Positions 21,577 through 30,775 of a stretch of DNA of 36,982 nt are shown piece after piece (position 1 is the stretch's first letter; the number at the start of each line of letters is the position of its first letter). The position numbers and the translations under genes are program-made. This DNA is from CAYRDK01 sp043819345 (GTDB lineage Bacteria > Omnitrophota > Gorgyraeia > Velamenicoccales > Velamenicoccaceae). The notes under the pieces were generated by a model that was given only the letters and a program-made list of their open reading frames with translations, searched no databases and was not told the origin of the DNA. The stretch covers positions 1-36,982 of the forward strand of contig JBDREX010000033.1 of the NCBI GenBank assembly GCA_043819345.1. Reading direction: 5' to 3'.

Positions 21577-22917
21577 ATGAACCAGGCAACCACAGTTTGG
21601 ACTAAAGTTTGCGACACCATTAAAACACGCATTGGAGAAACGGCATTTGAGGCCTGGCTAAAACCTATCAAGCCAGCCTTGGATGACTGTGAAAAAGAAC
21701 TACAACTGCAAGTCCCCAATGAGTTTTTTAAAGACTGGGTAATTCAACATTACGATCTTATCATCAAGGATCTGCTAAAACACATTGATGTTGACCTTAA
21801 AATTTCTTATCTCGTTAATAAAGAAATGGGCGCCCAGATCAGTAAACAAAAGAAAAAGATTTTTGAAAAAGCTGTCAGCGCTGACACTCCGAAAGGGGGC
21901 CAATTCTTAAATCCAAGATATACCTTTGAAAACTTTATCGTTGGCCCATCAAACAGATTTACGCACGCAGCTTGTGTAGCCATCGCTGCTTCTCCAGCAA
22001 AAGCTTATAACCCGTTATTTATTTACGGAAAAGTCGGCCTAGGAAAAACACATCTTATGCAGGCCATTTGTCATCGCATCAAACAAAAAAATCCTTCCGC
22101 CAGATTTTATTTTACCCCGTCGGAGAAATTTACCAATGAGCTCATCAACGCTATTCAAAACAGGTCAACCCAAAAATTCCGTGAAAAATTTCGCAATGTT
22201 GATGTTTTACTTATTGACGATATCCATTTTATCGCAAATAAAGAGGCAACGCAGGAGGAATTTTTTCATACATTCAACGCTCTTTATGACAACCACAAGC
22301 AGATCATTATTTCTTCTGACCGGCCGCCTAAAGAAATCCAAAAATTGGAAGAACGGCTCGTGTCACGCTTTGGATGGGGGCTTGTTGCAGACATCCAATT
22401 TCCGGACCTTGAAACAAGGATTGCCATTTTAAAGAAAAAAATTGAAAACGAAGCCATAAAAATTTCTGATAATATTATTTATTTTATAGCAGATGCCATT
22501 AAAACAAATATTCGAGAATTAGAGGGGGCTTTGGTGCGGGTTATCGCTTACGCCTTATTACAAGAAGAAGAACTCACGCTTGAAATGACAAAAACCGTTT
22601 TAAAAGACCTGCTTCATGAGAACTCCAAACAAATCACAGCCGAAGAGATCCAGCGAACTGTTGCAAAACATTTTGGAATCAACCCCTTGGACTTAAAAAC
22701 AAAAAAGCGTGTAAAAAACATCGTTTTACCGCGGCAGGTTGCTATGTACATCATAAGAGAGCTTACAAATCTTTCTCTGCCAGAAATCGGGCAATTTTTT
22801 GGGGGAAAAGACCATACAACTGTGTTATATGCCCATAAAAAAATTAAGCAGGATTTACAAATTAATTCAGAGCTGAAAGTCGTTGTAGAAAAGCTATTTA
22901 CAGAAATTAAAGGCTAG
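21577..22917 (+). CDS. dnaA: Chromosomal replication initiator DnaA
   Basis: DnaA (446 aa from the ATG at 21577) binds DnaA boxes and opens the origin. Domain I starts TTVWTKVCDTIKTRIGETAFE. The AAA+ domain has Walker A GKVGLGKTHL, Walker B VLLIDDIHFI and a C-terminal lid. Domain IV ends with the box-recognition signature GGKDHTTVLYAHKKI. A TTG at 21550, with AGGAAA 12 nt before it, would add nine residues, so the start is uncertain. I prefer the ATG because domain I begins there in homologues. The gene directs transcription away from the origin into dnaN. Confidence 0.97.
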   Translation: MNQATTVWTKVCDTIKTRIGETAFEAWLKPIKPALDDCEKELQLQVPNEFFKDWVIQHYDLIIKDLLKHIDVDLKISYLVNKEMGAQISKQKKKIFEKAVSADTPKGGQFLNPRYTFENFIVGPSNRFTHAACVAIAASPAKAYNPLFIYGKVGLGKTHLMQAICHRIKQKNPSARFYFTPSEKFTNELINAIQNRSTQKFREKFRNVDVLLIDDIHFIANKEATQEEFFHTFNALYDNHKQIIISSDRPPKEIQKLEERLVSRFGWGLVADIQFPDLETRIAILKKKIENEAIKISDNIIYFIADAIKTNIRELEGALVRVIAYALLQEEELTLEMTKTVLKDLLHENSKQITAEEIQRTVAKHFGINPLDLKTKKRVKNIVLPRQVAMYIIRELTNLSLPEIGQFFGGKDHTTVLYAHKKIKQDLQINSELKVVVEKLFTEIKG

Positions 22918-23065
22918 CTCCAAGCTTATTCATAGCTTATTCAGGATTTTTTTTGTTTTTACTCTTTAATAACTCAGAGGTTATGGAGTTTTCAACAGAA
23001 TCCAAAGCCCTTAGTATTACTATTACTTACGTTTTAAATAACTTTATTAGTAGAGAGGATCTTTT
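22918..23065. promoter_or_regulatory. dnaA-dnaN spacer with repeated weak DnaA-box-like motifs
   Basis: AGCTTATTCA occurs twice, at 22923-22932 and 22934-22943, spaced 11 bp. Each includes TTATTCA, close to the DnaA-box variant TTATTCACA. A T-run and a poor promoter candidate (TTCAAC, 18 bp, TATTAC) follow. The spacer may serve both origin function and dnaN expression. Confidence 0.4.
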
Positions 23066-24175
23066 ATGAAAATTAAAATTGATAAGAACGAACTTTTACG
23101 GGGTATACAAATAGCGGGAAATATTATTACCCCGAAGAACATGTTACCTATTTTATCTAACATTTTATTTGAAACAGGGAAGAATAGAATTAAAATAACA
23201 ACAACGGATTTGGATATTGGGATCTCTATTAATTTAGATACGGAAATTCTTGAACCTGGAGCTATAACCATTCCAACTAAAAGACTTAGCGATGTAATAA
23301 AAGAGCTTCCAAATGGCGAAATTCTCATTACAACGAAAAAAAACAATGTTGTGGATATCCAAATGAATTCCTGTGAATTCAAGTTAATAGGATTACCGAA
23401 AGAAGAGTTCCCTAAATTACCAGAATTAAAAGAAAAAGAGGTTTTTGAGGTTGAACAGTCTGTTTTAAAGCAAATGCTCTATCTGACCTCTTTTGCGGTT
23501 TCTCATGAGGAAACCCGCTATGTTTTAAACGGATTGCTTTTAGAGGTAAAAAGAAAAACAGGGTCCTCTTCTGTGGTTATGCGCCTTGTAGGAACAGATG
23601 GCCGCCGTTTGGCTGTTGTTGAAAAAGAACTCATGATTGAAGCAAAAAGTGATTTCAAAATCATTGTTCCATATAAAACTGTACAAGAATTATTAAGAAA
23701 CCTTAAAGAAGAAGGAGTTGTGAAGATTCTCGTCGGACATAACCAGGTTTTTTTTGAAATCGATGGAACTGTGATTATTTCTCGGCTCATAGAAGGTGAT
23801 TTTCCTGATTATCAGAAAGTGATTCCTGAAACATCGCACATTAAAATTAAACTTCAGAAAGAAATGTTTATGCTGGTTTTAAGAAGGGCCAATTTGTTAA
23901 CTACGCCAGACTTTCAGGCTGTAAAATTTGAACTATTTAAAAACAAACTTGTTGTTTCAAAGTCAACTCCGGATGTTGGCGAGTTTAAAGAAGAGATCCC
24001 TGTTGAATACACAGGCAAAGAATTTGTTATTGGCTTTAATCCTATATACCTTCTGGATATGCTGAAACATTGGAAAGAAGAAGAATTTTGTTTTGAGTTT
24101 TTTGATATAGAGAAACCCGGTGTAATTCGGTCTACTTGCTATGTTTATATTGTCCAGCCTATGCGGCTTGGGTAA
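23066..24175 (+). CDS. dnaN: DNA polymerase III beta sliding clamp
   Basis: DnaN (369 aa) forms the ring that tethers Pol III to DNA. Three repeated clamp domains are present. The first opens MKIKIDKNELLRGIQIAGNI with NMLPILSNILFE. The second contains SFAVSHEETRYVLNGLLLEV and VGTDGRRLAVVEKEL. The third has FVIGFNPIYLLDMLKHWKEE and ends in YIVQPMRLG, close to the canonical C-terminal MPMRL that lines the peptide-binding pocket. AGAGAGG precedes the ATG at 23066. recF, often next, is missing; dciA follows after 2 nt. Confidence 0.97.
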   Translation: MKIKIDKNELLRGIQIAGNIITPKNMLPILSNILFETGKNRIKITTTDLDIGISINLDTEILEPGAITIPTKRLSDVIKELPNGEILITTKKNNVVDIQMNSCEFKLIGLPKEEFPKLPELKEKEVFEVEQSVLKQMLYLTSFAVSHEETRYVLNGLLLEVKRKTGSSSVVMRLVGTDGRRLAVVEKELMIEAKSDFKIIVPYKTVQELLRNLKEEGVVKILVGHNQVFFEIDGTVIISRLIEGDFPDYQKVIPETSHIKIKLQKEMFMLVLRRANLLTTPDFQAVKFELFKNKLVVSKSTPDVGEFKEEIPVEYTGKEFVIGFNPIYLLDMLKHWKEEEFCFEFFDIEKPGVIRSTCYVYIVQPMRLG

Positions 24176-24177
24176 TC

Positions 24178-24459
24178 ATGAAGGAGATTAAACAGGTTTT
24201 ACAGGCCGTTTTTAAAGAATTAACAGATAAGCAAAGCCAGACGCATTTTGATAAGGCAGTTAAGGAGCTAGAAAGAGTTGTTGGTAAACGCGCTGGACAA
24301 CATTGTAAAATAGTTTATTTGACAAAAGACAAAATCCAAGTTAATGTAGATAGTTCAGTTTGGCTGCACGAATTAAATATAAAAAAAAGGCATCTTGAGA
24401 AACAGTTAAGAGAGTCTTTAAGTATAAAAACAGTTGTTTTGAGACTCGGGGAAGTATGA
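24178..24459 (+). CDS. dciA: DciA-like helicase-loading protein (DUF721)
   Basis: This 93-residue protein starts MKEIKQVLQAVFKELTDKQ two bases after the dnaN stop. The DUF721 pattern shows in AGQHCKIVYLTKDKIQVNV (W replaced), DSSVWLHELNIKKRHLEKQL and IKTVVLRLG. DciA loads the replicative DnaB helicase in most bacteria, where E. coli and B. subtilis instead use DnaC/DnaI. Genes for DUF721 proteins are often found between dnaA/dnaN/recF and gyrB, matching this site. The protein is short compared with typical DciA (about 100-160 aa), so only the core KH-like domain seems present. Confidence 0.8.
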   Translation: MKEIKQVLQAVFKELTDKQSQTHFDKAVKELERVVGKRAGQHCKIVYLTKDKIQVNVDSSVWLHELNIKKRHLEKQLRESLSIKTVVLRLGEV

Positions 24460-24514
24460 CCTTAATAAACAATGTTGTTATGACCAGAAAGATATGTGTT
24501 GAGAGGTAGAAAGA

Positions 24515-26917
24515 ATGGCAGATACAAAAAGTTATGATGCAAGGACGATCCAGGTTTTAGAAGGTACGGAAGCTGTACGTATGCGCCCGGCTATGTACAT
24601 TGGCGATACAACAAGCCGTGGTTTACATCACCTTGTTTATGAGGTCGTTGATAACTCTATTGACGAAGCATTGGCCGGGATTTGTAAAAAGATTTCGGTG
24701 GTTATTCATCAAAACCAAAGTGTAAGCGTTAGCGATGATGGGCGTGGTATCCCTGTTGATATTCATGCGACCGAAAAGAAACCAGCTGTTGAAGTGGTTT
24801 TGACGACACTTCATGCAGGAGGAAAGTTTGATCATAGAGTTTATAAAGTGTCTGGTGGGTTACACGGTGTTGGTGTAAGCGTTGTTAATGCCCTTTCCGA
24901 GTGGCTTGAGGTGGAGATTAAACGCGACGGAAAAGTGTACCATCAGCGGTATGAAAAAGGCAAAACAGTTTCAAAATTAGTTGTTATCGGGAAAGCGAAG
25001 ACAACGGGCACAAAAGTAACATTTAAGCCAGACAAGAGTATTTTTAGTGCTATTGACATGTCTTATGATGTTTTAGCGAATCGTTTGAGAGAGCTTGCTT
25101 TTTTGAATAAGGGCTTGTTGATCACATTAGCAGATGAACGCACAGATAAAACAGCTGAATTTTGTTTTAAAGGCGGCGTTGTCTCTTTTGTGGAATATCT
25201 CAATCGAAATAAAAATGTTTTGCATAATAAGGTGTTGTATTTAGAAAAATCCAGCGACAATATGCTCCTGGAAGTTGGGATGCAATATAATGATGGGTAT
25301 GCAGAGAACGTTTTTTCCTATGCCAACAATATTAACACGATAGAAGGCGGAACGCATTTAAGTGGTTTTAAGTCGGCGCTAACGCGTGCCATTAATCAGT
25401 ATGTAAAGAATAAAAATCTTTTAAAAGATTCTTCTGCTAGTATTTCCGGTGATGATGCTCGCGAAGGATTGACAGCGGTTATCAGTTTAAAATTGCCTGG
25501 CCCTCAATTTGAAGGGCAGACAAAAACAAAACTTGGTAATTCAGAAGCGGATGGTTTTGTTGCTTCTTTGACATTTGAATTTCTTTCTTCGTTTTTTGAA
25601 GAGCATCCGGCCGTGGCCAATAAAATCGTTGAAAAGGCTGTTTTGGCAGCGCGTGCCAGGGATGCGGCGCGAAAAGCGAGAGAGCTGACGCGTAGAAAAG
25701 GCGCGCTTGAAGGTTTGGCTTTGCCGGGCAAACTTGCTGATTGTTCTGAACGCGATGCTTCGGTGTCTGAATTATTTGTCGTGGAAGGGGATTCTGCGGG
25801 AGGTTCTGCAAAGCAGGGGCGGGATAGACGGTTTCAGGCTATTTTACCGATCAAGGGTAAGATATTGAATGTGGAGAAATCCAGGCTGGATAAAATCCTG
25901 ACCAACGAAGAAATTAGAACGATTATTACAGCTCTGGGCACAGGGATTGGAGAAGATTTTTCTTTGGAAAAACTACGTTATCATAAGGTGATTATTATGT
26001 GCGACGCCGATGTTGATGGTTCACACATTCGAACACTTATTTTAACGTTGTTTTTACGGCATTTTCCGAAGTTGATTGAAGGAGGATATGTTTACATTGC
26101 GCAGCCGCCTCTTTATAAGATTAAACGTGGAAATCGAGAAGAGTACATTCAAACAGAAGAGCAGATGAATCAATTGATGTTGGATTTAGGGCGCGAGGGA
26201 TTAAAATTTACGATTCTGGAGTCCAAAAAAACCCTGAACGACCCTCAATTTAATGAACTATTGGAAAATCTGGTTCAATTGGATCGATACCAGGCCATAT
26301 TAGATAAAAATGGAGTGAGTTTAAAAGAACTAACGGAAAAAAGAAATAAGAAGACCAATAAAATACCTGTTTATATAGCAAAAGTGGAGGGAGTTGCCCA
26401 CTTTTTGTTTTCTGATAAAGAGCTTTCAGAGCTATCTGCAGCCACGAAAGACGAAAAAGGGGAGTTTGACTACAAAGAAATTTTTGAAGCCGAAGAGATA
26501 GAGGCCGTTCTTGCTAAAATTGAGAAATTAGGAATTGAGCTACAGACCTATTTTTCAGAAAAAAGAGAAAAGCAGGAACAAGGGGAGTCCGCTAAAACAA
26601 AGAAGAAAAAAGCAAATTTTAGCCTTGTTAATGATGAAGAACATGAATTTCTTGCCTTGCAAGAGGTGCTCTATTACGTTAAGGAGCAGGCGCGTAAAGG
26701 AATGCACATTCAGCGATATAAAGGTTTGGGTGAAATGAACCCTCATCAACTTTGGGGTACGACCATGGACCCCGAAAGACGGACCATGTTAAAAGTTGTT
26801 CTTGAAGATGCGGTTGAAGCGGACGAGATTTTTACTGTTCTTATGGGGGATCAGGTTGCGCCGCGCAGAGCATTTATTGAAAAAAACGCGCACCTCGTTC
26901 GCAATTTGGATATTTAA
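24515..26917 (+). CDS. gyrB: DNA gyrase subunit B
   Basis: GyrB (800 aa) powers negative supercoiling with GyrA. The GHKL ATPase domain has RMRPAMYIGDT, VVDNSIDEALAG, DDGRGIPVDIH and GGLHGVGVSVVNALS. The TOPRIM domain carries VEGDSAGGSAKQGRDR (near residues 422-437), PIKGKILNVEKSR and the metal-binding CDADVDGSHI. The 800-residue length and the long segment between about residues 545 and 720 match the proteobacterial-type GyrB insert. The C terminus has IQRYKGLGEMNPHQLW. A GAGAGG ribosome site precedes the ATG at 24515. It is followed 21 nt later by a membrane-protein gene. Confidence 0.97.
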   Translation: MADTKSYDARTIQVLEGTEAVRMRPAMYIGDTTSRGLHHLVYEVVDNSIDEALAGICKKISVVIHQNQSVSVSDDGRGIPVDIHATEKKPAVEVVLTTLHAGGKFDHRVYKVSGGLHGVGVSVVNALSEWLEVEIKRDGKVYHQRYEKGKTVSKLVVIGKAKTTGTKVTFKPDKSIFSAIDMSYDVLANRLRELAFLNKGLLITLADERTDKTAEFCFKGGVVSFVEYLNRNKNVLHNKVLYLEKSSDNMLLEVGMQYNDGYAENVFSYANNINTIEGGTHLSGFKSALTRAINQYVKNKNLLKDSSASISGDDAREGLTAVISLKLPGPQFEGQTKTKLGNSEADGFVASLTFEFLSSFFEEHPAVANKIVEKAVLAARARDAARKARELTRRKGALEGLALPGKLADCSERDASVSELFVVEGDSAGGSAKQGRDRRFQAILPIKGKILNVEKSRLDKILTNEEIRTIITALGTGIGEDFSLEKLRYHKVIIMCDADVDGSHIRTLILTLFLRHFPKLIEGGYVYIAQPPLYKIKRGNREEYIQTEEQMNQLMLDLGREGLKFTILESKKTLNDPQFNELLENLVQLDRYQAILDKNGVSLKELTEKRNKKTNKIPVYIAKVEGVAHFLFSDKELSELSAATKDEKGEFDYKEIFEAEEIEAVLAKIEKLGIELQTYFSEKREKQEQGESAKTKKKKANFSLVNDEEHEFLALQEVLYYVKEQARKGMHIQRYKGLGEMNPHQLWGTTMDPERRTMLKVVLEDAVEADEIFTVLMGDQVAPRRAFIEKNAHLVRNLDI

Positions 26918-26938
26918 GGGTTAGATCCGGGGGTCATA

Positions 26939-27751
26939 ATGCAGAAAAAAGTGACATTTTCTCCTTTGGCTGTTTTTAAGCACGCGCTTCAGATATGGTG
27001 GAAAAATGTAGCTGCTTTAATTGCGATTTACAGCCTGACGCTTCTTTTGACGCACGCACTTAAATTTTATAGCGTCATATCTCGAGAATTTTATGTTCGC
27101 ATAGGAGAATGGGCCGGTACAGTTTTTACGACGGTTATGTATGCAGCAGTTTTTTTTCTGAATTCTTTTTTTGTGCTGATTATCGTCTACTACTTTATGG
27201 GCACGTATAAAAATCGCTTAACTTTTGATGCGGCATTTAAAGGTGCGCGCGAAACGAGCATTTACTATTTTAAAGCCTTGTTGCTATATGTGGGCATTGT
27301 ATTTACCCTGATCGGATTTGCTATTTTCTTTTTTGTGGTCGGGAGGGCTTATTTTGGTCCTCAATCGGTTGCGGGTGTCAACATGCCCGCTTTATTGATG
27401 ACGAGTACAGTAACGGTTGTTCTTTTAATAACGTCTTTCTGGTATGGTTTCTTTTTTTCTCTGGCCCCTCTGATAGCTGCCTTTGAAAGTCAGGGCGCAC
27501 GCGTTTCTCTGGGGATCAGCAAGAGCAGGATTAAACATGCACCGTGGCGTTATTTATTTGTTTTTTTGATTTTTTTAGGTTTGTATTTTTTTGTTGGCGT
27601 CATTGTCTATTCTGTTGCGGCCATTTTTATTGGCGAAAAAAGTGTCCTGGGCTGGATAGATCCCGTGATGATGGCGGTATGGACGCCTTTGTGGTTGGGT
27701 ATTTGGGCTTTAAGTTACCAGAAGTTGACAGACGGCAAATCTAAGGCATGA
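26939..27751 (+). CDS. Integral membrane protein of unknown function between gyrB and gyrA
   Basis: I do not recognise this 270-residue protein with certainty. It appears to have about six membrane-spanning segments, for example VAALIAIYSLTLLL, YAAVFFLNSFFVLIIVYYF, ALLLYVGIVFTLIGFAIFFF, VTVVLLITSFWYGFFFSL, WRYLFVFLIFLGLYFFVG and VWTPLWLGIWALSY. Between them lie short basic loops (TYKNRLTFDAAFKGAR, SLGISKSRIKH). The repeated motif of a helix pair followed by a loop with an amphipathic helix resembles glycerophosphodiesterase-type membrane domains, but this is a guess. It sits 21 nt after gyrB and 52 nt before gyrA, so it is probably cotranscribed. Confidence 0.75.
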   Translation: MQKKVTFSPLAVFKHALQIWWKNVAALIAIYSLTLLLTHALKFYSVISREFYVRIGEWAGTVFTTVMYAAVFFLNSFFVLIIVYYFMGTYKNRLTFDAAFKGARETSIYYFKALLLYVGIVFTLIGFAIFFFVVGRAYFGPQSVAGVNMPALLMTSTVTVVLLITSFWYGFFFSLAPLIAAFESQGARVSLGISKSRIKHAPWRYLFVFLIFLGLYFFVGVIVYSVAAIFIGEKSVLGWIDPVMMAVWTPLWLGIWALSYQKLTDGKSKA

Positions 27752-27803
27752 TTGCAATTTAATTAAAAGACATGATAGTCTTATTGTTAGGAGAAAGCAG
27801 AAC

Positions 27804-30251
27804 GTGTATGCACAAAATGAAAAATTAGTTCCGGTTTGTATCGAAGAAGAGATGAAAAGCTCGTATTTGTCTTATGCGATGAGCGTTATTGTCGGCAGAG
27901 CTTTGCCTGACGTCAAAGACGGCCTTAAGCCTGTTCATCGCCGTATTCTTTATGCGATGCACGAACTTCATTTGGACCACTCAAAACCTTATAAAAAATG
28001 TGCTCGTATTGTCGGTGAAGTTTTGGGAAAATACCATCCTCATGGGGATGTGGCCGTTTATGACACGCTCGTGAGAATGGTGCAAGATTTTTCATTGCGC
28101 TATCCTCTCGTAGACGGCCAGGGTAACTTTGGTTCTGTTGATGGCGATGCAGCAGCAGCCATGCGTTATACAGAAGCCCGTTTGGCAGCGATTTCGAACG
28201 AGATGCTAACGGATATTGAAAAGGAGACAGTTGATTTTGTCCCTAATTTTGACGCCTCTTTGAAAGAGCCATCTCTATTGCCCTCTGTTTTGCCCAATCT
28301 CTTGGTTAATGGTTCCAGCGGAATTGCTGTCGGCATGGCAACAAATATTCCACCTCATAATCTTTCAGAGGTGGCCGACGCGATTGTTTATTTAATAGAT
28401 CATCCAGATGCTGAGGTTAAACATTTGATGCGGTATGTGAAGGGGCCAGATTTTCCAACGGCAGGTATTATTTGTGGTCGAGAAGGCATAAAGTCTGCTT
28501 TTGAAACAGGGCGAGGAAAAATTACGATCCGAGCCAAAGTTGCGATTGAGCGGCAGAAGAACGGCCGAGACAACATTGTCATTACGGAAATTCCTTACCA
28601 GGTTAATAAAACGACATTAATAGAAACGATTGCTGAGCTTGTTCAGGAGAAAAAGGTTGAAGGGGTCAGTGATATTCGCGATGAGTCCGATAAGGATGGA
28701 ATGCGCATTGTCATTGAACTCAAAAGAGATGCCGAACCGCAAATCATACTGAATTATTTCTATAAGCATTCGCAGCTGGAAACAACGTTCGGCATTATTA
28801 ACCTTGCTTTAGTGGATGGCAGGCCGCGTGTGTTGAACCTTAAGCAGGTGATGCATTGTTACATTGAACATAGAAAAGTTGTTATACGCCGCAGGACCCA
28901 GTTTGACTTAACTCGTGCTTTGAGAAGGGCGCATATATTAGAAGGGTTGAAAATCGCTTTAAAATTCCTGGACAAGATTATTAAGACAATTCGGGAGTCA
29001 AAAAGCGTGGATGTGGCAAAAAAAGCCCTCATGAAGAATTTTGACCTTTCTGATTTACAGGCACAGGCAATTTTAGAAATGCAGCTACAGCGTTTAACGG
29101 CACTGGAGCGGGACAAAATTGAAAAAGAATACCTGGCGCTCTTAAAAGAAATTGAAAGGCTTCGTGCTATTTTGGCTTCTGAGAAACTCGTTGAAGATCT
29201 TATCAAAGAGGATTTGGCGATATTAAAGAAAAAGTATGGAGATGAACGAAGGACGGAAATTATTGGTGAAATTGAAGAGCTGGAGGTGGAAGATCTGATT
29301 GCCGAGGAAGACATGGTGATTACGGTGTCTCACGCCGGTTACATTAAAAGATTGCCGATGAGCGTGTATCGCAAGCAGAAAAGGGGAGGGCGCGGCGTCA
29401 CTGCTATGGAGACGCGCGATGAAGATTTTGTAGAACATCTTTTTGTCGCCTCCACGAAAGACTTTTTGCTGGTGTTTACGGATCAGGGCCGTCTTCATTG
29501 GATTAAGGTGTATGAAATTCCACAGGCTAGCCGTCAGTCAAAGGGCAAGGCCATTATTAATCTTTTGCAGGTTAGTGCTCAGGAAAAAGTTGCGGCTGTT
29601 TTACCGGTAAAAGAATTTTTAGAGAATAGGTTTATTGTGCTTTGCACGCGCAAAGGAGTTATCAAGAAGACATCTCTTTCTGCATTTGCTAACCCGCGCA
29701 AAGGAGGAATTGCAGCGATGGGGCTAGATAAGGATGATGCGGTGATGAATGCTAAATTAACAGATGGTGCGCAGGATATTTTGCTCGCGACACGCGAGGG
29801 CAAGGCAATTCGATTTAAAGAAAAACAGATCCGCCAAATGGGTCGTCAGGCCAAAGGAGTGCGCGGCGTGTCTTTGTCTAAAAAAGATGAAGTTGTTGGC
29901 ATTGAAATCGTGAGCCCCGATTTTTCGAAAACAGGGGCAACAATTTTAACGGTGACCTCTGAAGGATTTGCGAAGAGGACTTCTTTGGATGAGTATCGTT
30001 CTCAATCACGAGGAGGAAAAGGCATTATTAACGTTAAAGTTACTGCCAAAAACGGTGAAGCTATCGGTTTAAATTGCGTTTTGGTTGACGACGAGATTAT
30101 GACGATTACACATCATGGCATGATTGTTCGATGCCCTGTTAAGGACATTCGGGAAACGGGAAGGAATTCTCAAGGGGTAAGATTGATGGCCTTGGAAAAA
30201 GGAGATCGCATTACCTCTATCGCCAAAATTGCCATTAAAGAAGAAGCATGA
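27804..30251 (+). CDS. gyrA: DNA gyrase subunit A
   Basis: GyrA (815 aa) cuts and religates DNA in gyrase. The breakage-reunion domain has YAMSVIVGRALPDVKDGLKP and the active-site Y122 in AAAMRYTEARL. The C-terminal beta-pinwheel carries the GyrA box QKRGGRG (near residue 525), which wraps DNA and separates gyrase from topoisomerase IV. Six blade-like repeats follow, ending GDRITSIAKIAIKEEA. There is no acidic tail. The GTG at 27804, with TAGGAG upstream, is the best start; no ATG lies in frame nearby. Confidence 0.97.
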   Translation: MYAQNEKLVPVCIEEEMKSSYLSYAMSVIVGRALPDVKDGLKPVHRRILYAMHELHLDHSKPYKKCARIVGEVLGKYHPHGDVAVYDTLVRMVQDFSLRYPLVDGQGNFGSVDGDAAAAMRYTEARLAAISNEMLTDIEKETVDFVPNFDASLKEPSLLPSVLPNLLVNGSSGIAVGMATNIPPHNLSEVADAIVYLIDHPDAEVKHLMRYVKGPDFPTAGIICGREGIKSAFETGRGKITIRAKVAIERQKNGRDNIVITEIPYQVNKTTLIETIAELVQEKKVEGVSDIRDESDKDGMRIVIELKRDAEPQIILNYFYKHSQLETTFGIINLALVDGRPRVLNLKQVMHCYIEHRKVVIRRRTQFDLTRALRRAHILEGLKIALKFLDKIIKTIRESKSVDVAKKALMKNFDLSDLQAQAILEMQLQRLTALERDKIEKEYLALLKEIERLRAILASEKLVEDLIKEDLAILKKKYGDERRTEIIGEIEELEVEDLIAEEDMVITVSHAGYIKRLPMSVYRKQKRGGRGVTAMETRDEDFVEHLFVASTKDFLLVFTDQGRLHWIKVYEIPQASRQSKGKAIINLLQVSAQEKVAAVLPVKEFLENRFIVLCTRKGVIKKTSLSAFANPRKGGIAAMGLDKDDAVMNAKLTDGAQDILLATREGKAIRFKEKQIRQMGRQAKGVRGVSLSKKDEVVGIEIVSPDFSKTGATILTVTSEGFAKRTSLDEYRSQSRGGKGIINVKVTAKNGEAIGLNCVLVDDEIMTITHHGMIVRCPVKDIRETGRNSQGVRLMALEKGDRITSIAKIAIKEEA

Positions 30252-30338
30252 AGAGTGCCAAAGATTCAAAGAGTCAGAGAGACATAGAAAAAGTAATAAA
30301 CGTAAATATGGTGCGAAAGAAGTAAAATGATTAAAATT

Positions 30339-30413
30339 GGCCCCATCGTCTAGCCTGGTCTAGGACGTGTGGTTCTCAGCCATAAGACACCGGTTCAAAT
30401 CCGGTTGGGGCTA
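30339..30413 (+). tRNA. tRNA-Glu (CTC)
   Basis: Acceptor GGCCCCA pairs with TGGGGCT (one G-U), the D arm is GTCT/GGAC, and the anticodon stem TGTGG/CCATA encloses TTCTCAG, giving anticodon CTC (Glu). The T arm is ACCGG-TTCAAAT-CCGGT. CCA is not encoded. Its 3' end is partly repeated at 30603-30620. Confidence 0.94.
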
Positions 30414-30419
30414 TTAAAC

Positions 30420-30459
30420 TATAAGGGGGATCCGGATTTTCGGATCCCCCTTATAATTT
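30420..30459 (+). terminator. Strong hairpin after tRNA-Glu, probable terminator
   Basis: A perfect 15-bp stem (30420-30434 with 30441-30455) around the loop GATTTT starts 7 nt after the tRNA. It is followed by ATTT only, so the U-run is short, and it may act partly as a tRNA 3' processing signal. Confidence 0.7.
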
Positions 30460-30679
30460 AACCGTGTTTCGGATTTGAACCGCAGGATTTTACGGTTCTA
30501 ACCGGCTCCGACGGGTAGGCGGGTTTTTGCAAGATGCGTCAAGTTTTGGCTCTTTGAGCTATTTGAGAAATTGGAGGAGCGGGATCCGCGAGCGCAAGCG
30601 AGCGAAATCGGTTGGGGCCATATCAGATCCGGATTTTCGGATCCCCCTTATAATTTAACCGTGTTTCGGATTTGAACCG
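30429..30679. repeat. Duplicated tRNA-Glu tail with terminator arm (two identical 54-bp copies)
   Basis: The 54 bp at 30429-30482 recur base for base at 30626-30679. Each is preceded by a copy of the tRNA 3' end: AATCCGGTTGGGGCT in the gene, AATCGGTTGGGGCC at 30604-30618. Each 54-bp copy ends CGGATTTGAACCG, the reverse complement of the tRNA T-arm CGGTTCAAATCCG. Between the copies (30483-30603) is GC-rich sequence with no gene. This looks like a relic of duplication or integration at a tRNA gene. Confidence 0.75.
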
Positions 30680-30690
30680 ACATGGTTAAT

Positions 30691-30775
30691 GGGTTGGCGA
30701 GTTAACGGGTTGGCGGGTTTGCGGGTTAACGGGTTGGCGGGTTAACGAGTTAACGGGTTGGCGGGTTAACGGGTT
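30691..30775 (+). repeat. Tandem octamer repeat, G(A/G)GTTNNC x10
   Basis: Ten consecutive 8-bp units plus a final GGGTT fill 85 bp. Most alternate GGGTTGGC and GGGTTAAC, with GAGTTAAC and GGGTTTGC variants. The 8-bp phase is perfect and no reading frame is implied. A degenerate relative lies at 13744-13800, also beside tRNA genes. Confidence 0.85.

Noticed and set aside
30483..30550. Minus-strand pseudo-tRNA suggested by CGGTTCAAATCCG
   Set aside because: Only a T-arm-like segment is present; no acceptor, D or anticodon arm can be built.
30691..30775. CRISPR-like array
   Set aside because: Units are 8 bp with no spacers, so it is a simple tandem repeat.
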